From: an uncultured Prevotellaceae bacterium
GTDB taxonomy: Bacteria > Bacteroidota > Bacteroidia > Bacteroidales > Bacteroidaceae
Assembly (NCBI GenBank): GCA_900316985.1
Contig: ONFE01000018.1
Span: 1 to 61,439 of the forward strand
Length of the DNA: 61,439 bases
Direction: 5' to 3'
A model generated the notes under the pieces. The model was not told the origin of the DNA and ran no database searches. It worked only from the letters and a program-made list of their open reading frames with translations. Below, piece by piece: positions 24,939 through 33,398 of this stretch. The position numbers were made by a program, and so were the translations under genes. Position 1 is the stretch's first letter; each line of letters starts with the position of its first letter.

Positions 24939-26283
24939 CTAAAGTGCTTCGCCGAAAAGGGTGGCGCTGGTGCTACCAGTGATGCGTACACGGACGCGCT
25001 CGCCGATATGATGACCAGCCTTATTGAAGACGACCATCTTGTTCTGCTCGGTACGACCGCAGAGTTGTTCACGACTGCGCTTGCTGAAACCTTCCACGAG
25101 CACCTCAAACTCACGGCCTTCGTCCTCCTTGTTGCGCTGGGCGGAAATCTCCGTCTGCAGGGCAATGAGTTCATTGAGGCGGCGAATCTTCTCTTCCTCG
25201 GGGATATTGTCGGGCAGATGACGGGCGGCGAAAGTGCCGGGACGCTCAGAATATTTGAACATAAAAGCGGAATCGAAACCTACCTCACGTACCAAGGAGA
25301 GCGTCTGCTGGAAGTCTTCTTCGGTCTCGTCGTGATAGCCCACAAAGACATCGGTCGTGATACCACAGCCGGGAATGATGCGGCGGATGGCATCAATCTT
25401 CTGCAGATAGTCCTCACGGGTGTATTTGCGGTTCATCAGTTTCAATATTCGGTTGCTGCCGCTCTGGGCAGGGAAATGTATATGGCGGCAGAGGTTGGGC
25501 TCCTCGGCAATGGCGTGGAGAATGTCCTCGGTCATATCCTCGGGATTGGAAGTGGTGAAACGCACGCGCATCTCGGGTACTTCGCGGGCTACGAGATGGA
25601 GCAGCTGGGCGAAGGAAGTTTGGGTGTTGGATGATAGGCTTAGTCCGTAGCTGTTCACATTCTGCCCCAAAAGCGTGACTTCCTTGAAACCACGGTCGCG
25701 GAGGTCGCGCACTTCGCGGAGGATGCTTTCCACGTCACGGCTGCGCTCACGGCCTCGGGTGAAGGGCACAATGCAATAATGGCAGAAGTTGTTGCAACCG
25801 CGCATGATGCTGACAAAACCGCCAATCTTGTGGCCCAAACCGATGCGCTGAGGAATCACGTCGCGATAAGTTTCGGTTGTAGAGAGTTCCACATTGATGG
25901 CCTTATGGCCGAGTTCAGCCTGTGCAACAAGGTCGGGGAGTGTGAGATAGGCATCCGGTCCGGCCACAAGATCACAGTGGTGATTCTCCAAAAGGTCGTC
26001 CTTTACGCGCTCAGCCATACATCCGAGAACTCCGATGATTAACCCACCCTTGGTCCCTCCCGAAGGGTTGGCGTGATTTGCGTAAAGCGGCCAATACATC
26101 CAGTCTGTGGTAGATTTTCTGCTCGGCATTATCGCGCACTGAACAGGTGTTGAGGAAGACGGCATCGGCCTCTTCCACCGTTTCGCACACTTCATAACCA
26201 GCCATCTGCATCACCGAGGCCACCACTTCGGAGTCGGCCACGTTCATCTGGCAACCGTATGTTTCTATCAGCAACTTTTTCAT
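24939..26283 (-). pseudogene. miaB: tRNA methylthiotransferase MiaB, frameshifted by a palindromic insertion
   Basis: Radical-SAM enzyme that methylthiolates i6A37 in tRNA. The 5' frame (26283 to about 26040) begins MKKLLIETYGCQMN and carries two N-terminal cluster cysteines (GCQMN, NTCSVR). The 3' frame, +1 relative to it, carries the third (LGCMAERV), the radical-SAM motif GCNNFCHYCIVPFTRG and the C-terminal TRAM domain. Between them, after ALRKSR, lies a 28-nt palindromic insert (CAACCCTTCGGGAGGGACCA and on) that breaks the frame; removing it would restore KSR-LIIGVLGC. All catalytic residues are intact, so the event is recent, a sequencing error, or bypassed by +1 frameshifting. Promoter TAACTTTG lies 5 bp before the ATG. 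Confidence 0.85.
26043..26070. repeat. Palindromic insertion inside miaB
   Basis: ACCCTT and AAGGGT arms around GGTCCCTCCCG; related to the CCCTCCCGAGGG palindromes in the acyl-AMP ligase gene. Its 28-bp length is not a multiple of three. Confidence 0.75.
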
Positions 26284-26288
26284 GGGTG

Positions 26289-26296
26289 CAAAGTTA
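26289..26296 (-). promoter_or_regulatory. Bacteroidetes -7 box (TAACTTTG) for miaB
   Basis: Exact TAnnTTTG match with only 5 bp to the ATG at 26283; predicted leaderless transcript. Confidence 0.65.
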
Positions 26297-26573
26297 GTGC
26301 AAACGAGCGGAAAAACAAAATTTATTTTGATTTTTCCGAGTGCAGCCTAACCATTCCCGAGCCTTGCTCGCCTACCCGTAGCCTTTAACGGCTCGTAGAG
26401 ACGTAAAGTTACAAAATTAAGTGAAGAGTGAAGAATTTTTGAGAAAATCGCGAGCGACAGCGAGAACGAAGTGGCAATTTGCTTCCGCGGTAGCAAATTC
26501 GGCGGAACATTAACGCTGAATAAAGAAAATGGGGTAAAAATATCATAAATTATTTCAACGCGGAAATAAATTC

Positions 26574-26604
26574 TTCACTCTTCACTCTTCACTCTTCACT
26601 TTTA
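26574..26604. repeat. TTCACTC tandem repeat
   Basis: Four tandem TTCACTC-type heptamers just upstream of the promoter of the DUF4294 gene; reverse complement of the repeat inside the GT1 gene. Confidence 0.85.
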
Positions 26605-26608
26605 TTAC

Positions 26609-26616
26609 TATCTTTG
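26609..26616 (+). promoter_or_regulatory. Bacteroidetes -7 box (TATCTTTG) for the DUF4294 gene
   Basis: Exact TAnnTTTG match 6 bp before the ATG at 26623; predicted leaderless transcript. Confidence 0.65.
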
Positions 26617-26622
26617 CAGCCG

Positions 26623-27252
26623 ATGAGAAGACTCTTGTTGATACTGATGGCGATGCCTGCATTATGCTGGGCACAGACAGGCAAGCATGTGAACCCCGAG
26701 GACAGAGAGGTTGACATGGATAACCCTACGTTTGTGCCGATGGTGAAAGTCAGCAAGGTGATGCACGAGGGTGACAGCATCCAATACGTGGAGTTCAATA
26801 ACGTATATGTCTATCCCAAAATGGTGTTCAAGAACGCCAAGGAACAGGCCAAGTACAACCGGTTGGTGTACAATGTGAAGAAGGTGCTGCCCATCGCCAA
26901 GGAGGCCAACCAGATTATTCTGGAAACCTACGAATACCTGCAGACGCTACCCGACAAGAAAGCCAAGGACGAGCACATGAAGAGGGTGGAGAAAGACATC
27001 AAGCAGCGCTATACGCCGAGAATGAAGAAACTGTCGTACAGTCAGGGAAAGCTGCTCATCAAACTGGTACACCGCGAGTGTAATTCCTCCGGCTACAATC
27101 TGATCCAGGCCTTTCTGGGACCTGTGCGTGCCGGTTTCTACCAGGCATTTGCCTGGACTTTCGGCGCATCCCTGATGAAGACTTACAAACCCGAAAGCGT
27201 TGACCGGCTTACGGAACGCGTGGTGCGACAGATAGAAGCCGGACAACTGTAA
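26623..27252 (+). CDS. DUF4294 family secreted protein
   Basis: Protein of 209 residues with a signal peptide (MRRLLLILMAMPALCWAQ) ending in the AQ junction. The body matches the DUF4294 family, widespread in Bacteroidetes and of unknown function: YVEFNNVYVYPKMVFKNAKE, YNVKKVLPIAKEANQI, and the late motif GKLLIKLVHRECNSSGYNLI. Mostly helical, with charged central helices. The ATG at 26623 is chosen because the only earlier start would lie inside the promoter box. It converges with the glutaminyl-cyclase gene, 4 bp apart, with no terminator between. Confidence 0.8.
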   Translation: MRRLLLILMAMPALCWAQTGKHVNPEDREVDMDNPTFVPMVKVSKVMHEGDSIQYVEFNNVYVYPKMVFKNAKEQAKYNRLVYNVKKVLPIAKEANQIILETYEYLQTLPDKKAKDEHMKRVEKDIKQRYTPRMKKLSYSQGKLLIKLVHRECNSSGYNLIQAFLGPVRAGFYQAFAWTFGASLMKTYKPESVDRLTERVVRQIEAGQL

Positions 27253-27256
27253 TTCT

Positions 27257-28273
27257 TTATTCGCTGAAAAGTACCTGAATGACGGTCTGTCCGACTGCCT
27301 GCAACGTATTTTTGTCTATGTGCTGCATATCATCATTCAATGTATGCCAGGTAGGACCGAAGCTGCTCTGCTGGCAATCGGGATAATAGGGAATGATATC
27401 AATGCACGGAATCTTCGCCACTTCGTTCACGGGGACATGGTCGTCGGTGATGCCCCCGTTGGCTTCATCGGGGAACATACTGCCGTAACCCACCACCTTG
27501 GCGGCTGTCCATACCTTTTTCACAATGTCAAGAGCATATTGCCTGGAGACGCCTTCCTGATAGAAACGCGCTCCCTGACCGCCCACCATGTCGAGCAGAA
27601 TGCCGAAACGATAAGACTGTCCGCCTGAGTTTTGTGCAAACTGCTGTGCCCAATATTGGGCGCCAAGGGCCCACGGATCACCGTTCACCTGTGTGGTGGT
27701 ATCCCATTGCGGGGTTCCCCAGTCTTCAGCATCGAAACAAATGAAATCGACTCCAACTTTCAGGGAATCGGCTTTCTGGAGCTGACGGGCTATCTCCAGC
27801 ATCACGGCCACACCCGAAGCACCATCATTGGCTGCCATCACAGGTTTGCGCCAATTGGCGGAATCTGGGTCATTGTCGGCCCAGGGGCGGCTGTCCCAAT
27901 GGGCGCAGAGGAGGATGCGTTCCAACGATGACGACGATGATAACGATGACGGGAGATAACTGGCAATGATATTCGTACTCTTGAGGGGTGTGCCATCATA
28001 GCCTGTCAGGGTAGCCTGCTGGGTGGTCACCTTACAACCAAACTGCTCGAACTTCTTGATTATCCATTGGGCGCACTGCTCATGGGCATCGCTGTTCATC
28101 GTACGAGGACCGAAATCGCACTGTGCCTGACAATAGGCAAAGGCGGAATCAGCCACGAAGGCAGGACCTACGGGCGTTAACGATGATATGTCGTTGGTGG
28201 CCTGCTTACTCTTACAGGAAATAAACAGGATGACGGAACAACACAAAGACACAAAGAAACAAAGCTTTCTCAT
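27257..28273 (-). CDS. Glutaminyl-peptide cyclotransferase (M28 fold) lipoprotein
   Basis: Zinc-dependent M28-fold protein of 338 residues resembling animal-type glutaminyl cyclases found in Porphyromonas and Prevotella, which form N-terminal pyroglutamate on secreted proteins after signal cleavage at Q. ILLCAHWDSRPWADND, ANDGASGVAVMLEIAR, DFICFDAEDWG and ITDDHVPV supply the zinc and catalytic positions. The signal MRKLCFFVSLCCSVILF ends in a lipobox (ISCKSK), so it is probably periplasmic and lipid-anchored. The ATG at 28273 is preferred; the frame extends upstream through a simple repeat. A serine run (SYLPSSLSSSSSLERI) comes from a GATGAC-rich repeat at about 27926-27955. Confidence 0.85.
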   Translation of the reverse strand: MRKLCFFVSLCCSVILFISCKSKQATNDISSLTPVGPAFVADSAFAYCQAQCDFGPRTMNSDAHEQCAQWIIKKFEQFGCKVTTQQATLTGYDGTPLKSTNIIASYLPSSLSSSSSLERILLCAHWDSRPWADNDPDSANWRKPVMAANDGASGVAVMLEIARQLQKADSLKVGVDFICFDAEDWGTPQWDTTTQVNGDPWALGAQYWAQQFAQNSGGQSYRFGILLDMVGGQGARFYQEGVSRQYALDIVKKVWTAAKVVGYGSMFPDEANGGITDDHVPVNEVAKIPCIDIIPYYPDCQQSSFGPTWHTLNDDMQHIDKNTLQAVGQTVIQVLFSE

Positions 28274-28319
28274 TCTATTCTTCTTATACAAATAACTATC
28301 AACCATAAACCGTAAACTA

Positions 28320-30116
28320 TCAACCTTCAACCCTGACGCCCTGCACCTGCGCCATCACGCGCAGCCAGTTGCCGCCCCAAATCTTTTTGATGTCACGTTC
28401 GCTATAGTGGCGGCGGAGCAACTGGAGGGTAAACTGAATGGCTTCAGAAGCATCGGCATAGCCGCGTACACCGCCGTCACCATCGAAATCAGTGCCCAGT
28501 CCCACGTGGTCGATACCCATCACATCGATGGCATGTTCCAAATGGTTGATGGCATCGATGATAGTGGCTTCACCTTCCTTTCGAAGGAAACCCTGATAGA
28601 GCGTAGTATGGGCCACACCTCCAGCCTGTGCCAAGGCACGAAGCTGGTCGTCTGTCAGATTACGGGGGTGGTCGCAAAGACTCCGGCAGTTGCTATGACT
28701 GCAAACTATCGGCGTACTGGAAATCTGCAACGCATCATAGAAGCTCTTCTCCCCGGCATGGGAGAGGTCAACCATCAGACCGCATCGGTTCATCTCCTGA
28801 ATGACCTTTTCACCAAACTGGCTGACACCATTGTGGGTGTTGCAGCCGCGGGCAGAGTCGCAGATATCGTTGTCACCATTATGACAGAGCGTGATATAGA
28901 CGACACCCCGCTGAGCAAAATGCTTCACATTAGCCAGTTCGTGACCGAGGGCCAGGCCGTTCTCAATACCAAGCATGATGCTGCGACGCCCTTTGCGCTG
29001 GTCTTCATAAAGGTCCTGCGGCGTACGAGCAATGCTGAGATAACGGCTGTTGGACTTCACGATATCCTCAATCTTATCGAAAATGGCATTGGCATAGGCC
29101 GTTGGCGTAATGGAAATCGTGGGTGACTCTTCCGTCTGACGGACCGGTTGCATCCACGAGACATCCACTTTCTGCGAGAAACTCTCGCCAATCTTAGGCT
29201 GAGGCAAATAGGCTACCATCGTGACAGCCTGCTGGCGCCCTTCCTGCATCTTGTGCATATCCACAAGAATACGGGGATCACGCTGCTCGAAATGAATGCC
29301 CTGGTGGAAGAACATCGGCGTGTCGCAATGGGTATCAAGGGTGATGATGCGTTGATGGAGCTGTTTGGCCTGATGGAATTCCGTGGCCTTGCGAATCATC
29401 CACTTGAAAATGGGAAGTCCGCTATCGAGCCATTCCGGATGCCACTGCACACCCAAGATACTCTTCTGTTCGGTGCTTTCGATGGCTTCAATGGTACCGT
29501 CTGGAGCGGTTGCCGTCACCCAGAAACGCTGTCCGGGATCACTCACGGCCTGATGATGGAAGGAGTTGACGAAGATATTCTGCGTACCGTAAAGACGGTA
29601 GATCTCACTGTTCTTATGAAGTGTCACGCTATGGGTCACCTCTCCACGGTCGGCATCCTGCGAATGCTTGATGGTGGGTGAGGCAATATCCTGCGCCACA
29701 TGACCGTCGAGAGCCACGGCCAACGTCTGGATGCCGCGGCAGATACCGAGCATCGGAATCTGACGATTGTAGGCCAGACGGGTAATGAGCAACTCAGGCA
29801 GGTCACGCTTGCTATTGATGTTATGCAGGCGCGGCGACGGTTCTTCCCCACACCACAGCGGATTATAGTCGCCTCCTCCTGAAAGAATCATGCCATCAAG
29901 ACTGTCGAGTGTGCCCACGAGGACATGACGGTCGCTGACAGGCGGAATGATAACCGGAATACCCCCCGCCTCTATTACCTTATTATAATAAGCATAGCGC
30001 AACGTGGCATCCATTCCCTCATAGTTGGAAGTGATACCGATAAGTGGTTTCCAGTCACCTTCGGGGTATTGCTGGTAGATATCGTCAAGATATTGCTGAA
30101 GATTAAAAGACTCCAT
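28320..30116 (-). CDS. Fusion of class I glutamine amidotransferase (peptidase C26) and membrane dipeptidase (M19)
   Basis: A 598-residue two-enzyme fusion. Residues 1 to about 245 are a gamma-glutamyl hydrolase/amidotransferase domain of PuuD type: IGITSNYEG, MILSGGGDYNPLWCG, the nucleophile elbow MLGICRGIQTLAVAL (Cys near 123) and WHPEWLD with the His-Glu pair. Residues about 262-598 are an M19 dipeptidase: IITLDTHCDTPMFF (HxD zinc ligands), VMLGIENGLALG, GLMVDLSHAGEKSFYD, STPIVCSHSNCRSLCDHPRN and GTDFDGDGGV. No signal peptide, so cytosolic. Joining gamma-glutamyl hydrolysis to dipeptide hydrolysis suggests stepwise breakdown of gamma-glutamyl or cell-wall peptides; the substrate is inferred. 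Confidence 0.88.
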   Translation of the reverse strand: MESFNLQQYLDDIYQQYPEGDWKPLIGITSNYEGMDATLRYAYYNKVIEAGGIPVIIPPVSDRHVLVGTLDSLDGMILSGGGDYNPLWCGEEPSPRLHNINSKRDLPELLITRLAYNRQIPMLGICRGIQTLAVALDGHVAQDIASPTIKHSQDADRGEVTHSVTLHKNSEIYRLYGTQNIFVNSFHHQAVSDPGQRFWVTATAPDGTIEAIESTEQKSILGVQWHPEWLDSGLPIFKWMIRKATEFHQAKQLHQRIITLDTHCDTPMFFHQGIHFEQRDPRILVDMHKMQEGRQQAVTMVAYLPQPKIGESFSQKVDVSWMQPVRQTEESPTISITPTAYANAIFDKIEDIVKSNSRYLSIARTPQDLYEDQRKGRRSIMLGIENGLALGHELANVKHFAQRGVVYITLCHNGDNDICDSARGCNTHNGVSQFGEKVIQEMNRCGLMVDLSHAGEKSFYDALQISSTPIVCSHSNCRSLCDHPRNLTDDQLRALAQAGGVAHTTLYQGFLRKEGEATIIDAINHLEHAIDVMGIDHVGLGTDFDGDGGVRGYADASEAIQFTLQLLRRHYSERDIKKIWGGNWLRVMAQVQGVRVEG

Positions 30117-30143
30117 TTCGATAAAGTTGCTTCTTGCTGAAAA

Positions 30144-30172
30144 TAAAAAAGCCCCTCCAAAAGATGGAGGGG
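30144..30172 (-). terminator. Intrinsic terminator after the Lrp gene
   Basis: 8-bp stem CCCCTCCA / TGGAGGGG with a 5-nt loop and a CTTTTTT run on the minus strand, 16 bp after the stop at 30188. Confidence 0.88.
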
Positions 30173-30187
30173 ATGATCTGTATTTCC

Positions 30188-30649
30188 TTACTCCGTAGCA
30201 ATGGGAATCTCACGGCGCACACTCTGCTCCAGAGAGATGAGTGTCTCAGTGGCCACCACACCGGGAATGTCCTGCAACTGATTGTTGAGCAGGTCCATCA
30301 GCTGCTCATTGTCACGGGCAAAGAGTTTCACGAGCATCGTGTAGGGACCGGTCGTGAAATGACATTCCACGATTTCGGGGATATGCACGAGCCGCTCAAC
30401 GACCTGCTTGTACATGGAGCCACGTTCCAGGGTGATGCCTACGTAGGTGCAAGTACTGTAACCCAATGACTTGGGGTTCACATCGAAACCAGAGCCTGTG
30501 ATAACACCATCGTCAATCAGATGCTGCACACGCTGATGAATAGCGGCACGCGAAACGCCACACTCTGCTGCCACATCCTTGAACGGGATGCGGGCATTCT
30601 TAGACAAGATACTCAATATCTTTCTGTCCAGCTTGTCTATCTTTTCCAT
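30188..30649 (-). CDS. Lrp/AsnC-family transcriptional regulator
   Basis: Feast/famine regulator of 153 residues. The N-terminal winged helix (KLDRKILSILSKNARIPFKD, CGVSRAAIHQRVQHL) is followed by a RAM ligand-binding domain (CTYVGITLERGSMYKQVVER, MLVKLFARDNEQLMDLLNNQ), the standard size. It has its own promoter (TATTTTTG at 30695-30702) and a strong terminator. The inverted repeat at 30670-30688 between promoter and start may be an autoregulatory site. Effector amino acid unknown. Confidence 0.92.
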   Translation of the reverse strand: MEKIDKLDRKILSILSKNARIPFKDVAAECGVSRAAIHQRVQHLIDDGVITGSGFDVNPKSLGYSTCTYVGITLERGSMYKQVVERLVHIPEIVECHFTTGPYTMLVKLFARDNEQLMDLLNNQLQDIPGVVATETLISLEQSVRREIPIATE

Positions 30650-30669
30650 TGTTATGGATATTTCCTTTT

Positions 30670-30688
30670 AGTTAATAATTGGTTAACT
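30670..30688. promoter_or_regulatory. Possible Lrp operator (AGTTAA-N7-TTAACT)
   Basis: Perfect 6-bp inverted repeat with 7-nt spacer in the leader of the Lrp gene, just downstream of its -7 box. A-T rich symmetry fits Lrp-type autoregulation; binding is inferred only. Confidence 0.4.
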
Positions 30689-30694
30689 CCGTGA

Positions 30695-30702
30695 CAAAAA
30701 TA
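30695..30702 (-). promoter_or_regulatory. Bacteroidetes -7 box (TATTTTTG) for the Lrp gene
   Basis: Exact TAnnTTTG match 45 bp before the ATG at 30649. Confidence 0.6.
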
Positions 30703-30712
30703 GGAAATAAAA

Positions 30713-30755
30713 ATGAAATGCGCAACATTTTGATAGGAAAAGTTGCGCATTTCAT
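30713..30755 (-). terminator. Terminator of the FKBP operon
   Basis: Perfect 14-bp stem ATGAAATGCGCAAC / GTTGCGCATTTCAT with a 15-nt loop, 21 bp after the stop at 30777, followed on the minus strand by TTTTATTTCC. Confidence 0.82.
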
Positions 30756-30776
30756 GAAAAAACGTTCAAAAACGGA

Positions 30777-31742
30777 TTATTTTTTCTTCTTTACGACCTT
30801 CTTGGAGGAGGTAACCGGCTTTGCAGAAGGTTTCTTTTCTGTTTTCGTTTCTTCCACAACCGGCTTCACGATATCGAGCAGTTCCACGGTGAAGATAAGG
30901 GCGGAATAAGGCTTGATGTCCTGTCCGGCACCACGCTCACCATAGGCAAGATCGTAGGGGATATAGAGTTCCCACTTACTGCCGACGGGCATCATCGTGA
31001 GTGCCTCCGTCCAACCCTTGATGACCTGATTGGCCTTAAACGTGGCTGGCTCACCGCGCTTGTAGCTGCTGTCGAAGACCTTGCCGTCAACGAGGTGGCC
31101 TTCATAGTTCACTTTCACTTCATCCGTAGCGGTGGGGATGGCACCCGTTCCCTGAGTGAGTACCTTGTACTGCAGTCCGGAAGCAGTAGTCTTCACTCCT
31201 TCCTTCTTCGCATTGGCAGCAAGGAAATCAGCACCTTCTTTTTTCAACGCCACCACTCGACGTTCAGAAAAGAACTTCTCCGCATCCTGCTGCTTGAAGT
31301 GGGTGGTGTCTTTCTTCAGAGCGGCAATGAAACCCTCCTGGAATTTCGTAGCATTGATGGAATCGTTCGTTCCCTTGAAATCTTTCCCGGCATCGGGCAG
31401 CATGCGGTCATTGACCATCAGAGCAATCTGCATGCCGGCCATACGGGCTTTCTGCTGAGGATCCGTACCCGACTTAAGTGCCTCCTTGAAACCGGCAATG
31501 AAGTCATCCATGAACACCTCGTCAAACTGATACTGCTGTTTCAGGTAAGGTATCAGGCCATTTGTCATAGCCACACCGGCAGCAAAACTGACCGAATCGC
31601 TCGGCGTAACAATCTCCACAGGCTGCTCAACGACGGCCTGAACGGTCTCAGCCTTCTTTTTCTTGTCTTTCTTACCGGCACTGGCGGTCAAGAAAGAGGC
31701 ACTCACCACGAGGATGAGTGCCAATATAGCATATCTTTTCAT
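30777..31742 (-). CDS. FKBP-type peptidyl-prolyl isomerase (exported, lysine-rich tail)
   Basis: Prolyl isomerase/chaperone of 321 residues. A signal peptide ([20 protein letters not shown]) is followed by a lysine-rich stretch, an FKBP N-terminal dimerisation domain (about 45-180, [20 protein letters not shown]) and a FKBP domain ([51 protein letters not shown]). It ends in an unusual basic tail ([10 protein letters not shown]). Third of three tandem FKBPs on the minus strand, 6 bp after the preceding one. Probably periplasmic. Confidence 0.9.
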   Translation of the reverse strand: MKRYAILALILVVSASFLTASAGKKDKKKKAETVQAVVEQPVEIVTPSDSVSFAAGVAMTNGLIPYLKQQYQFDEVFMDDFIAGFKEALKSGTDPQQKARMAGMQIALMVNDRMLPDAGKDFKGTNDSINATKFQEGFIAALKKDTTHFKQQDAEKFFSERRVVALKKEGADFLAANAKKEGVKTTASGLQYKVLTQGTGAIPTATDEVKVNYEGHLVDGKVFDSSYKRGEPATFKANQVIKGWTEALTMMPVGSKWELYIPYDLAYGERGAGQDIKPYSALIFTVELLDIVKPVVEETKTEKKPSAKPVTSSKKVVKKKK

Positions 31743-31748
31743 AGACGA

Positions 31749-32621
31749 TTACTTCTCAATTCCTAAGAGTTCAATCTTGAAGATAAGTGCGGAGAAAGGC
31801 TTGATTTCTTTCTGTTCGCGTGAACCATAGGCCTTGTCCTGAGGAATCACAACCTCCCATACAGAACCTACAGGCATGTGGGTGAGAGCCTCTGTCCATC
31901 CGGGAATCACCTGGTTGGCACGAAGCTTAACAGGCTCGTTGCGCTTGTAGCTGCTGTCGAAAACCTTACCGTCGATGGTCTTACCCTCATACTGAACCTT
32001 CACCATGCTTGTGTCAGAAGGAATAGCACCGGTACCTTCCTTGATCACCTTGTAGAGGACACCGCCCTTGAGCTCCTTCACGTCCTTGTCCTTCTTGTAG
32101 TTGACCATGTATTTCTCACCGGCCTCCTTGTTGGCACCGAACTGCTTCTCCATGTTCTTTGACTTGATCTGCTCCATCTTAGTCTGGGCAACCTGCTGAG
32201 CCTGCTCCATCGTCATCAGACCCTTGGCACCTGTCGTTCCACTCACGAAACCTGCCATGAAGTTCTTCAGGGAGATGGTCTGAGTGGAATCCTCACCAAA
32301 CACTTCATGATTGATACCCTTCACCATCTGGTTACCGATCTGCTGACCAATCTGGATACCAGCATAATAGGCAGCCTGCTTCTTGTCGTCGCCGGCATTT
32401 GCACCGTCGTTCAAACCCTTGATGAAATCATCCATATAAGCAGTGTCCACACCGAGACGCTGCACGAGATACTCTTTCAGGCCCTGAGTCTGTGCCATAC
32501 CGATGGCATAACTCATTGTGTCAATGTCATTCTTAAGATTGGCCTTGGGAGTGCCATTGCCGCAAGCAGTAAACATTGCAGCCACAATAGCCATAACGGC
32601 TAAGATTGATAATTTTTTCAT
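31749..32621 (-). CDS. FKBP-type peptidyl-prolyl isomerase lipoprotein
   Basis: FKBP of 290 residues with a lipoprotein signal (MKKLSILAVMAIVAAMFTAC, lipobox FTAC). The N-terminal domain (MSYAIGMAQTQGLKEYLVQR) resembles Mip/FkpA dimerisation domains and the C-terminal FKBP domain has [40 protein letters not shown] and PQDKAYGSRE. Acts on proline peptide bonds of envelope proteins. Middle gene of the FKBP trio. Confidence 0.92.
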   Translation of the reverse strand: MKKLSILAVMAIVAAMFTACGNGTPKANLKNDIDTMSYAIGMAQTQGLKEYLVQRLGVDTAYMDDFIKGLNDGANAGDDKKQAAYYAGIQIGQQIGNQMVKGINHEVFGEDSTQTISLKNFMAGFVSGTTGAKGLMTMEQAQQVAQTKMEQIKSKNMEKQFGANKEAGEKYMVNYKKDKDVKELKGGVLYKVIKEGTGAIPSDTSMVKVQYEGKTIDGKVFDSSYKRNEPVKLRANQVIPGWTEALTHMPVGSVWEVVIPQDKAYGSREQKEIKPFSALIFKIELLGIEK

Positions 32622-32671
32622 TTTCTTTTATTTGAATTTAGTTGTTATTGTCTATTATATACATTTTTCCA

Positions 32672-33277
32672 TCAGAGAACCTCTATCAGCTCTACGTCAA
32701 AGATAAGTGCAGCATAGGGAGGAATGCTCTGACCGGCACCACTGGGACCGTAACCCAGAAGATAGGGAATGAAGAAGCGGGTCTTGCCGCCTTCCTTCAT
32801 CAGTTGCAGACCTTCCGTCCATCCGGCAATGACCTGCTGAAGTCCAAATACAGCGGGTTCTCCGCGCTGGACACTGCTGTCGAATACCGTTCCGTCAATC
32901 AGGAAGCCCTCATAGTGGCACTTCACGCGGTCGGTAGCCTTAGGAGCCTTACCGGTACCTTCCTGCAATACCATATACTGGAGACCACTCTTGGTCGTAA
33001 TCACACCTTCCTTCATTGCATTCTCTGCGAGGAAGCGCTCACCGGCAGCCTTCGCATTGCGTCCCTGCTCCTCACGAGCCTTTGTCATCTTGGCCTCTTT
33101 TTCCTGGAAATAGTCCTGCACGATTTTCTGTGCTTCACGGTTGTCCACCTTCAGGGTATTACCAGCCAGCACGTCCTTGATGGCAGTGGCGAAATCATCA
33201 ATGTTCAGACCTTCGATATCCATCTGCTTCAATTGCTGTCCGATGCCAAGGCCCAAACCATAACTCAGTTTGTCCAT
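32672..33277 (-). CDS. FKBP-type peptidyl-prolyl isomerase (no signal peptide)
   Basis: Compact FKBP of 201 residues, first of the three. It starts MDKLSYGLGLGIGQQLKQMD with no signal peptide, so it should stay in the cytosol. A short dimerisation domain (about 1-90) precedes the FKBP domain (CHYEGFLIDGTVFDSSVQRG, VIAGWTEGLQLMKEGGKTRF, PYLLGYGPSGAG). Promoter TAACTTTG lies at 33319-33326; 50 bp separate it from the lipoprotein FKBP, so the three are probably one operon. Confidence 0.92.
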   Translation of the reverse strand: MDKLSYGLGLGIGQQLKQMDIEGLNIDDFATAIKDVLAGNTLKVDNREAQKIVQDYFQEKEAKMTKAREEQGRNAKAAGERFLAENAMKEGVITTKSGLQYMVLQEGTGKAPKATDRVKCHYEGFLIDGTVFDSSVQRGEPAVFGLQQVIAGWTEGLQLMKEGGKTRFFIPYLLGYGPSGAGQSIPPYAALIFDVELIEVL

Positions 33278-33318
33278 TTTAAACTAAAAAATATATTACT
33301 AATTTTGCAAAATCGCGG

Positions 33319-33326
33319 CAAAGTTA
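33319..33326 (-). promoter_or_regulatory. Bacteroidetes -7 box (TAACTTTG) for the FKBP operon
   Basis: Exact TAnnTTTG match 41 bp before the ATG at 33277, back to back with the sirtuin promoter. Confidence 0.6.
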
Positions 33327-33369
33327 CACTTTTTCTTTGAAGAAACGAACGTTATTCAAAAGAAATTTG

Positions 33370-33377
33370 TAATTTTG
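33370..33377 (+). promoter_or_regulatory. Bacteroidetes -7 box (TAATTTTG) for the sirtuin operon
   Basis: Exact TAnnTTTG match 21 bp before the ATG at 33399. Confidence 0.6.
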
Positions 33378-33398
33378 TACATTATTAATAAATAATCT

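Noticed and set aside
26040-26075. Programmed +1 frameshift site in miaB
   Set aside because: No known slippery or stimulatory sequence is recognisable and the break coincides with a repeat insertion, so mutation or sequencing error is more likely.
26011-26283. Stand-alone short MiaB-like protein
   Set aside because: Its sequence continues directly into the rest of MiaB in the +1 frame; it is the 5' part of one gene.
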